Shown: positions 1 through 5,728 of the stretch, piece after piece | Position numbering within the stretch: the first letter of the stretch is position 1 | Layout of the letters: every line of letters starts with the position of its first letter | Assembly: GCA_019414055.1 (NCBI GenBank) | Contig: DXMV01000025.1 | Location: forward strand, 1 to 64,000 | Origin: Collinsella sp. | GTDB lineage: Bacteria; Actinomycetota; Coriobacteriia; Coriobacteriales; Coriobacteriaceae | Direction: 5' to 3' | Length of the DNA: 64,000 nucleotides | Translations under genes and position numbers: made by a program | The notes under the pieces: generated by a model | What the model was told of the DNA's origin: nothing | The model's input: the letters and a program-made list of their open reading frames with translations, nothing else | Database searches by the model: none

Positions 1-360
1 AAGGAATTTCTCGGGGCCGCCTCTCGGCGGCCTTGCGAAAAACAAATCCAAGTTAGACCATTTCAAATGGTTCGATGTCTGCCCGGATGCGACACATCTG
101 GTGTGTCCATCCTCGCAGTATCCGGTTCTCAAGGTGCACGCTTCGCGGCTCATCCGGTCTCACCGGGCCGCGCGGCAAGGAGATATATTGCCAGACCGTG
201 AAGCCTTGTGAGACGTCAATTCCACTCTTCACAAGTCCTACACAATCTATGGCTTTCTATATAGGGAGTAGAAAGTCAAGTGCAGCAAGACCGCACGTAT
301 CAGATGATGACCCTTCGGTTAAGAGATATATAAAGATCGGTCACCTGTAAGTGTTTATCT
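1..360 (-). other. Probable leader of an rRNA operon running off the left edge
   Basis: No convincing protein gene is present in these 360 bases. Read on the minus strand, the stretch at 119-136 is CACCTTGAGAACCGGATA, a sequence type that recurs just upstream of 16S or 23S genes in rRNA operons of Gram-positive bacteria. A strong 7-bp hairpin (15-32, GGCCGCC/GGCGGCC) follows near the edge. A promoter-like pair lies at 356-383. I infer that a minus-strand rRNA operon begins just beyond base 1; no mature rRNA sequence is inside the window. Confidence 0.45.
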
Positions 361-383
361 ACCCGCGCTTTTAGCTATGTAAA
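356..383 (-). promoter_or_regulatory. Promoter candidate for the left-edge (rRNA-like) transcript
   Basis: On the minus strand TTTACA (378-383) and TAGATA (356-361) are separated by 16 bases, directly after the rplT terminator. This would start the transcript leaving the left edge. Assigned by eye only. Confidence 0.35.
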
Positions 384-397
384 CTAGCGCTTTCGAT

Positions 398-434
398 AAA
401 AAAGAGGGAGCGCCGCGCACAGTGCGACACTCCC
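398..434 (-). terminator. rplT operon terminator
   Basis: On the minus strand GGGAG at the start of the stem pairs with CTCCC at its end through an 11-bp stem with two G-U pairs, followed by CTCTTTTTT. It closes the infC-rpmI-rplT operon 20 bases after the rplT stop. Confidence 0.8.
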
Positions 435-455
435 CTAGCGATTCAACAGAATCTA

Positions 456-815
456 TTAGGCCTCGAGAGCCTTCTTGGCGATGGTAGCCAGCTCGTTGAA
501 GGACTCGATGTCCTCATAAGCCATCTGGGCCAGGACCTTGCGGTCGAGCTCGATGCCGGCAACCTTCAGGCCGTGCATGAACTGAGAGTAAGAGATGTCG
601 TTCAGGCGAGCAGCAGCGTTGATACGGGTGATCCAGAGAGAGCGGATCTCGCGCTTCTTGTTGCGGCGATCACGATACTGATACTGCAGGGAGTGCTGGA
701 CCTGCTCTTTAGCATGCTTGTAAGTACGCGAAGCGGCACCGTAGTAACCCTTCGCACGGTGCATAACGGTACGGCGCTTCTTCTTGGCGGCAACAGCGCG
801 CTTAATACGTGCCAT
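456..815 (-). CDS. rplT: 50S ribosomal protein L20
   Basis: A 119-residue protein of normal L20 length with the family's basic N-terminus (ARIKRAVAAKKKRR), the AKGYYGAASRTYKHAKEQV segment and the C-terminal globular part. L20 binds 23S rRNA and is needed early in 50S assembly; in several bacteria it also represses its own operon. It is the last gene of infC-rpmI-rplT, the usual order, and is followed by a strong terminator. A TAGGAG ribosome-binding site lies about 10 bases before the ATG. Confidence 0.97.
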   Translation of the reverse strand: MARIKRAVAAKKKRRTVMHRAKGYYGAASRTYKHAKEQVQHSLQYQYRDRRNKKREIRSLWITRINAAARLNDISYSQFMHGLKVAGIELDRKVLAQMAYEDIESFNELATIAKKALEA

Positions 816-861
816 GTTCTATCAACTCCTAGACGGTTAAACGAAAAACGGGAACGCGAAC

Positions 862-1053
862 TTAGGCGAGACGCGACTTGATGACCTTGCGGTCGGCAGC
901 GGCGATCTCGGTCTCCTGACGGAAGCCACGCTTACGCTTGGTGGACTTCTTGCTCAGGATGTGGCTCTTGAAAGCCTTGGCGCGCATAAGCTTGCCGGTA
1001 CCAGTCTTGCGGAAACGCTTCTTGGTGCCGCTGTGGGACTTCATCTTAGGCAT
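862..1053 (-). CDS. rpmI: 50S ribosomal protein L35
   Basis: A 63-residue basic protein beginning MPKMKSHSGTKKRFRKTGTG, the L35 signature. It is a small structural protein of the large ribosomal subunit. The AAGGAG ribosome-binding site has ideal spacing before ATG at 1053. It lies between infC and rplT with 32- and 46-base gaps, so it is co-transcribed with them. Confidence 0.97.
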   Translation of the reverse strand: MPKMKSHSGTKKRFRKTGTGKLMRAKAFKSHILSKKSTKRKRGFRQETEIAAADRKVIKSRLA

Positions 1054-1085
1054 GAAATACTCCTTAATCGGTTACAGAACACTAG

Positions 1086-1640
1086 TTACTTGGTATCGCT
1101 TGCCGCTTTATCCTCATCAAAGGCGCCCTTAATCGGGGCGAGCAGCATAAGCATGTTACGGCCTTCCATCTTAGGCTTGGACTCGACCGTAGCGTAAGGC
1201 TTAAGATCCTCGGCGAGGCGCTCGAGAACGTTAAGACCCTGCTCCGGGTGAGCCATCTCACGGCCGCGGAACATGATGGTGATCTTAACGCGCGCGCCCT
1301 TCTTGAGGAAACGCAGAACGTGGCCCTTCTTGGTCTCGTAATCGCCAACGTCAATCTTGGGTCGGAACTTCATTTCCTTGACCTCGACCTTGGACTGGTT
1401 CTTACGAGCGGCCTTGGCCTTCATGGCCTGCTGGTACTTGAACTTACCGTAGTCCATGACCTTGCAGACCGGCGGCTCCGCGTTGGGAGCGATCTCGACC
1501 AGGTCGAGACCCTGATCGTCAGCGACGCGCTGGGCATCGCGGATGGCGAACAGGCCGAGCTGAGAGCCATCGACGCCAATCAAACGGCACGAAGATGCAG
1601 TGATCTCGTCGTTGATGCGGGTGTCATCAGACTTAGCTAT
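1086..1640 (-). CDS. infC: Translation initiation factor IF-3 (probable AUA start)
   Basis: IF-3 binds the 30S subunit, checks start-codon and initiator-tRNA pairing and prevents premature subunit joining. The N-domain motif DTRINDEI, the linker and the C-domain (VKEMKFRPKIDVGDYETKKG) are all present. The first in-frame ATG (1655) has no ribosome-binding site ahead of it. Instead GGAGGT at 1648-1653 sits exactly 7 bases before an ATA codon at 1638-1640, giving a 184-residue protein that starts right before AKSDDTRINDE. Non-AUG starts (AUU in E. coli) are the known basis of infC autoregulation, so the AUA start is preferred. If ATG is used, the gene is 1086-1655 and 189 residues long. Confidence 0.93.
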   Translation of the reverse strand: MAKSDDTRINDEITASSCRLIGVDGSQLGLFAIRDAQRVADDQGLDLVEIAPNAEPPVCKVMDYGKFKYQQAMKAKAARKNQSKVEVKEMKFRPKIDVGDYETKKGHVLRFLKKGARVKITIMFRGREMAHPEQGLNVLERLAEDLKPYATVESKPKMEGRNMLMLLAPIKGAFDEDKAASDTK

Positions 1641-1647
1641 TTTCCCT

Positions 1648-1653
1648 ACCTCC
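1648..1653 (-). promoter_or_regulatory. infC Shine-Dalgarno deciding an AUA start
   Basis: GGAGGT on the minus strand overlaps the first in-frame ATG (1653-1655) and is correctly spaced only for the ATA at 1638-1640. A 9-codon overlapping reading frame (ATG at 1657-1659, stop 1633-1635) runs across the same site. Confidence 0.65.
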
Positions 1654-1773
1654 ATTCATAAAAAAATAACCCGGCGCTTCTTTGCAACCAGGTCGTACAC
1701 ATAGACATCCTCAATATGAGGAAGGGAATCTAAGTTGTATGACCAGTCAGCTGCTCATTGGCGCCAAAAGGTG

Positions 1774-1789
1774 GGAACCCTCGGGTTCC
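1774..1789 (-). promoter_or_regulatory. infC leader hairpin, possible attenuator
   Basis: A perfect 7-bp inverted repeat (GGAACCC..GGGTTCC) lies in the leader about 130 bases before infC and is followed on the minus strand by CACCTTTT. infC operons of many Gram-positive bacteria carry leader attenuators. The T-run here is short, so termination is uncertain. Confidence 0.4.
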
Positions 1790-1857
1790 TCTTTAGGGCA
1801 TTGCGGGAACAACGCCTTGCGAATAATAACACGTACCGCGCGTTATCACATTACGTA

Positions 1858-1925
1858 CACGAAAAAGGGGGCCTTGACCCCCTTGAAGCGCAGGTGCATG
1901 TATGGTGCCCGAGGCGAGACTCGAA
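1858..1925 (-). repeat. Duplicated tRNA-Leu 3' end plus terminator
   Basis: Two blocks repeat sequence found at the tRNA-Leu locus. Bases 1896-1925 are identical to 2080-2109 (the last 23 bases of the tRNA including CCA, plus flank). Bases 1858-1885 are identical to 2041-2068 (the tRNA terminator). The spacer between blocks differs by one base in length. This is what remains either of a second, deleted tRNA-Leu gene or of an attachment-site duplication left by a lost integrated element. Confidence 0.8.
1862..1884 (-). terminator. Second copy of the tRNA-Leu terminator
   Basis: On the minus strand AAGGGGG pairs with CCCCCTT and is followed by TTTTT. It is the duplicate of the terminator at 2045-2067 and lies upstream of the infC leader. 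Confidence 0.6.
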
Positions 1926-2040
1926 GGGCCTTCGCTTCGCGAAGCCCCGGGCTTCGGGCGCACGGCGCCCTCGACACGCTCCGCTACAAACAGGCCACAG
2001 GCCTGTTTGCTTAACGCTCCGCGCGCTCACGCGAGTTCGG
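1926..2040. repeat. Palindrome-rich intergenic insert
   Basis: These 115 bases between the two tRNA 3'-end copies carry several dyads: a perfect 9-bp hairpin AAACAGGCC/GGCCTGTTT with a 3-base loop (1988-2008), GCTTCGCGAAGC, and GCGC-rich arms. No coding potential is visible. It resembles a REP-like or palindromic intergenic element. Confidence 0.5.
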
Positions 2041-2044
2041 CACG

Positions 2045-2067
2045 AAAAAGGGGGCCTTGACCCCCTT
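2045..2067 (-). terminator. tRNA-Leu terminator
   Basis: A 7-bp stem AAGGGGG/CCCCCTT with a 6-base loop followed by TTTTT on the minus strand, 20 bases after the tRNA. Confidence 0.75.
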
Positions 2068-2086
2068 GGACGCTCACTTGCATGTA

Positions 2087-2173
2087 TGGTGCCCGAGGCG
2101 AGACTCGAACTCGCACGTTGTTGCCAACGGTGGATTTTGAGTCCACTGCGTCTGCCAATTCCGCCACTCGGGC
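2087..2173 (-). tRNA. tRNA-Leu (anticodon CAA)
   Basis: A class II tRNA. The acceptor stem GCCCGAG/CTCGGGC is followed by discriminator A and an encoded CCA. The D-arm contains GGCGGAATTGGCAGACGC. The anticodon stem GTGGA/TCCAC encloses the loop CTCAAAA, so the anticodon is CAA, reading UUG. The long variable arm is CGTTG-GCAA-CAACG and the T-arm contains GTTCGAGTC. It is followed by its own terminator. Its 3' end is duplicated at 1903-1925. Confidence 0.95.
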
Positions 2174-2212
2174 ACGTAATGCGTGAGTTAGTTTATCACA
2201 GCTTTCTGTTGA

Positions 2213-3646
2213 TTAGTCCGAAAATGGAACTTCGAGCATTTCGATGAGTTCGACCGAGCGGAGCATCTCGCGCCGGCGGCACCCACGACCGTCAACCGAG
2301 GCTTCGCCCATCTGGTTGTCATAGGGATCCTCGCGCATACCATCGAAAGCAGGCACAAGCTCAGCCTGGAATCGATCGTTGGCCACCATACGCCACGGGT
2401 CGAGATTGCCGAAGTAGTGACGACGGCGCCACTCCTCCCCCATTCTGCGCGCAGAGGAACCAAACGAAACATCGGCGTTAAGCCAACCGGTCTGTGGCGT
2501 AAAGAACTCGGCCCAGTCGTGCGGCCCCACCGAATCGGGCGCAACATACAGGCCGCTCTGCCAACGGGCAGGCACGCCCGCGATGCGGCACATGGTGATA
2601 AACGTGAGCGCCATAACGCCGCAATCGCCGCGGAGCGAGTGCGCACAGTCGTCGGCAATAGACCCCAAAAGCAGGTACGGTGGCTGATAGCGATAGTCGA
2701 CATGCTGTGTCAGGTAATCATAGATAGCACGAGCGCGATCGAGCGGATCATCGAGCCCGTCAATAACACGCTCCGTCAACTGTCGCAGGTACGGCGTAAA
2801 CACAATGTGCGGACGGTCCTCGGAAGTGTCCTCGGGCAGCGGCGTGTCCATGCACGCATGCGATGGGAGCGCGCCACCATAGATATCGCAATAGGCGGCA
2901 TCGATGTGATAGCGATAGGTCACCGAGAACGAGCGATCAACCGAGGAGACCCACGAGGCAGTACGAGCCGAGGCGTTCGCAGGGGAAATGGCCCCCTCCG
3001 GCGTCATATCGAGAATCTCGACCTGAGGCTGCTGACGGCAGGCAGCGGCAACGGGAAGCCACGCGCGAACGGCCTCCCCCTCCAGGGCACCGGGGACAGA
3101 CACGCACGCCTTGAGCGTGATGGCGCGAGACAACCCGCCTTGCAATTCCATCTCCTTAAGCATCTGGTTGCGCAGCGCAATTCCATCCGTAGAATCGGGG
3201 CGCAAACCCGGAACCTCCTTGGGATACACGCGCAAAGAATCGAGGAAGTTATCGAGAATGAACAGCTCGCCATCGATAAAGCGCCAGTCAATACGCTTAC
3301 GATTAATCAGGTCATCAAACTGCTCTTCGGTAAACTCAGGCCACTCCTCGCGAATCATCGCAATGGCCCGATCACGCGACACCGAAAAATGAAGAGGCGT
3401 CTCGAGCATGCGATACCGCTCTGCACGAACACAAGCAGCCAGCGAAGGCTCAGGGTTCTGCTCCAAAAGGCGATCGCAGGCAGCAACAGCCTGCGTCAAA
3501 TACCCGGCATCCTTAAGACGAAGAATCTCAGGCGGCAGTCCAACATCGAGATGACGAAAGTCATCACAGCAAACATCAACAGAGCAACCAACTGGGCCCT
3601 CGTCAATAACCTTCCCATCCGAAGGCAGCACATCAATAACAGCCAT
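2213..3646 (-). CDS. Transglutaminase-like domain protein
   Basis: A protein of about 477 residues. The C-terminal half contains a transglutaminase-like (papain-fold) core: the catalytic Cys in LRGDCGVMALTF, the His in GPHDWAEFF and the Asp in LNADVSF, in the expected order and spacing. The N-terminal half is helical and unassigned. No signal peptide is seen from this start. ATG at 3646 is chosen because GGAG lies 6 bases ahead; an in-frame ORF extends to 3781 but has no good ribosome-binding site there. Bacterial relatives act as cysteine proteases or amidases rather than crosslinkers; the substrate is unknown. Confidence 0.75.
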   Translation of the reverse strand: MAVIDVLPSDGKVIDEGPVGCSVDVCCDDFRHLDVGLPPEILRLKDAGYLTQAVAACDRLLEQNPEPSLAACVRAERYRMLETPLHFSVSRDRAIAMIREEWPEFTEEQFDDLINRKRIDWRFIDGELFILDNFLDSLRVYPKEVPGLRPDSTDGIALRNQMLKEMELQGGLSRAITLKACVSVPGALEGEAVRAWLPVAAACRQQPQVEILDMTPEGAISPANASARTASWVSSVDRSFSVTYRYHIDAAYCDIYGGALPSHACMDTPLPEDTSEDRPHIVFTPYLRQLTERVIDGLDDPLDRARAIYDYLTQHVDYRYQPPYLLLGSIADDCAHSLRGDCGVMALTFITMCRIAGVPARWQSGLYVAPDSVGPHDWAEFFTPQTGWLNADVSFGSSARRMGEEWRRRHYFGNLDPWRMVANDRFQAELVPAFDGMREDPYDNQMGEASVDGRGCRRREMLRSVELIEMLEVPFSD

Positions 3647-3788
3647 ACCAAACTCCAAGTCATTAGAACTCTTGAAGTCCATTGTAACGAGATAAAAAAG
3701 AAAGCCCCAATAAAGGAGCCCCCAGCACCGATAAACGGTAGCCATGAAAATCAATTCAGCCCAGTAACCCTGCGGCGTCAAACAAAGG

Positions 3789-3878
3789 AAGCCCCGTCCC
3801 CCGGAACTGTTTCCTTGGCGCGACTTCTGGCGAAGCCAGGTGAGCGCAAAGGAAACAGTGTAGGGGGACGGGGCTTCC
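3789..3878. repeat. 90-bp palindromic element with perfect 16-bp arms
   Basis: GGAAGCCCCGTCCCCC (3789-3804) is the exact reverse complement of 3863-3878. Inside them a second pair of arms (ACTGTTTCCTT..AAGGAAACAGT) and a central CTGGC/GCCAG hairpin nest. It lies between fba and the transglutaminase gene and could fold into one long hairpin ending fba transcription, but its nested structure resembles a non-autonomous palindromic repeat more than an ordinary terminator. Confidence 0.75.
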
Positions 3879-3898
3879 GGCGGGAAGTTTAGCGACGC

Positions 3899-4765
3899 TT
3901 ACGCCTTGTTGACGGAGCCAAACTCCTCCATGAGCTCCTTGGTGCGGGCAACGATGTTGTCGCGACCAGGCTTGAGGAGCTTGCGGGGGTCGAAGCCCTT
4001 GCCCTGTTGATCCTTGCCAGCCTCGATGTACTCGCGGACGCCCTTAGCGAAGACGAGCTGCAGGTCGGTGTTGACGTTGATCTTGGAGATGCCCAGGGAA
4101 ATGGCCTTCTTGATCTGATCCTCGGGGATGCCGGTGCCGCCGTGCAGGACGAGGGGCAGGTCGCCGGTCTGGGCCTTGATCTCGCCCAGGCGCTCGAAGG
4201 AAAGGCCAGCCCAGTCGGCGGGATACACGCCGTGGATGTTGCCGATGCCGCAGGCGAGGAAGTCGACGCCCAGATCAGCAATCTGCTTGCACTCAGCGGG
4301 GTCAGCGAGCTCGCCGTTGGAGGTCACGCCGTCCTCGGTGCCGCCAATGCCGCCGACCTCGGCCTCGATGGACATGCCCTTGGAGTGGGCAAGCTCAACG
4401 AGCTCCTTGGTGCGGTCGAGGTTAAGCTGGAAGGTCTCCTCGTGAGAGCCGTCATACATGATGGACGTGAAGCCGGCCTCGATGCACTTGAAGCAGTCCT
4501 CGTAAGAACCGTGATCGAGGTGAAGGGCGACGGGAACGGTAACGCCCGTGGCCTCGACGGCAGCCTTGACCATGTCGGCGCAGACCTTGAAACCGCCCAT
4601 CCACTTAGCGGCACCAGCGGTGCACTGAAGGATCAGCGGAGACTTGGCCTCCTCGGCGGCCTGGAGAATAGCCAGGGTCCACTCGAGGTTGTTGGTGTTG
4701 AAGGCACCGAGAGCGTACTTGCCGGCCTCGGCCTTCTTGAGCATGTCTGCTGCGTTGACGAGCAT
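3899..4765 (-). CDS. fba: Class II fructose-1,6-bisphosphate aldolase
   Basis: 288 residues, the family's usual length. It cleaves fructose-1,6-bisphosphate to glyceraldehyde-3-phosphate and dihydroxyacetone phosphate using Zn2+. Zinc-site histidines are visible in ALHLDHGS and VLHGGTGI, and the SIMYDGS and GGIGGTEDG motifs are intact. AGGAGG precedes the ATG by 8 bases. It stands alone, with a candidate promoter in the 190 bases upstream, and is a core glycolytic gene. The related tagatose-bisphosphate aldolase cannot be fully excluded. Confidence 0.93.
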   Translation of the reverse strand: MLVNAADMLKKAEAGKYALGAFNTNNLEWTLAILQAAEEAKSPLILQCTAGAAKWMGGFKVCADMVKAAVEATGVTVPVALHLDHGSYEDCFKCIEAGFTSIMYDGSHEETFQLNLDRTKELVELAHSKGMSIEAEVGGIGGTEDGVTSNGELADPAECKQIADLGVDFLACGIGNIHGVYPADWAGLSFERLGEIKAQTGDLPLVLHGGTGIPEDQIKKAISLGISKINVNTDLQLVFAKGVREYIEAGKDQQGKGFDPRKLLKPGRDNIVARTKELMEEFGSVNKA

Positions 4766-4958
4766 AAAAGAAACCTCCTGTAAGGTTGCTCCGATAACGC
4801 CTGAGATTTTACCACGGCATACCCGAGATAAACGTTCGTTTGTTCACGAATATCGTCCAAACGGACTTTTTTTGACCGTTTGCCCTACGGAATCGACCCG
4901 TTGGGGAAAATAACTTGACGTTTGAACGCTTCTCGTGATTTAGAAACTGCTCATGAAG

Positions 4959-5642
4959 CTACATCTGCATGAACGGGTTTTGCATGAGCTCGCGTGCCAT
5001 GGTGGTCGAATCACCATGGCCCGTTAAGCAAACGGTATCAGCTGGAAGCAGCTGGGCGAGCTTGGAGAGCGAGCGTATGATCGCCGCCTCGTCTCCGCCG
5101 GCAAGATCGGTGCGGCCATGGCTGCCCGGGAACAGCGTGTCGCCAACAAAGGCGATGTTTCCCTGCTCGGTGGCGGCGAACAAGATAATGCCGCCCGGCG
5201 TGTGACCGGGCGTCTCGATTACCTGTAGGCAAATGTCTCCGAGCTCAATGGTATCGCCCTCGGCAAGCAGCCGCGTCGGCTCACCCGGATCGGGCGTCTC
5301 GATGCCCCACATCGCTCGCTGCTCCTCGATATTCGCCTGCGGCACAGCCGCGTCCTTGCCACACAGCTCGTACAGCGCGTCAGCGCCAACGGCGGCCCGA
5401 ACTCCAGCGACACCGCCAACATGATCGGCATGACCGTGCGTGCAAACGGCACCGAGCACATGCACATCAGGGTGTTCGGCTCGAATATGCTCGACGAGAC
5501 TCTCGCCCTCCCAGGCGGGATCGACAATGATGCATTCACCACTCGAGATCACGGCGTAGCTGTTGGTCTGGATGGGGCCACATACCAGCGTCTCTATCAA
5601 AGCCGAGCCCCGAGGAGTTAAATCCAAAGCTGTAATGTCCAT
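4959..5642 (-). CDS. MBL-fold metallo-hydrolase (glyoxalase II-like)
   Basis: 227 residues with the metallo-beta-lactamase signature THGHADH, further metal ligands in ETPGHTPGG and VGDTLFPGSHGRTD, and the final LTGHGDSTT. This pattern binds two metal ions and suits hydrolysis of thioesters such as S-lactoylglutathione or a bacillithiol or mycothiol analogue. It follows rel by 86 bases on the same strand; the recJ-rel-MBL order is common in Gram-positive bacteria. The true substrate is not known. Confidence 0.88.
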   Translation of the reverse strand: MDITALDLTPRGSALIETLVCGPIQTNSYAVISSGECIIVDPAWEGESLVEHIRAEHPDVHVLGAVCTHGHADHVGGVAGVRAAVGADALYELCGKDAAVPQANIEEQRAMWGIETPDPGEPTRLLAEGDTIELGDICLQVIETPGHTPGGIILFAATEQGNIAFVGDTLFPGSHGRTDLAGGDEAAIIRSLSKLAQLLPADTVCLTGHGDSTTMARELMQNPFMQM

Positions 5643-5667
5643 GCGTGCGTTCTCCTTCTATAAACGT

Positions 5668-5689
5668 CGAGGCATCAAACGATGCCTCG
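5668..5689 (-). terminator. Hairpin between rel and the MBL gene
   Basis: A perfect 9-bp stem (CGAGGCATC/GATGCCTCG, AAAC loop on the plus strand). On the minus strand it is followed only by ACGTTTAT, so it may be a weak or partial terminator or an mRNA-stabilising structure. Confidence 0.45.
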
Positions 5690-5728
5690 AGTGTAGCGAA
5701 TATTAATAATGTGGCACGTTCGTCGCGG

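Noticed and set aside
75..350. A 91-codon plus-strand frame at the left edge
   Set aside because: No ribosome-binding site and it overlaps the rRNA-leader-like sequence; composition is not protein-like.
1735..2247. A 170-codon plus-strand frame across the tRNA-Leu locus
   Set aside because: It crosses the tRNA gene and its repeats; not coding.
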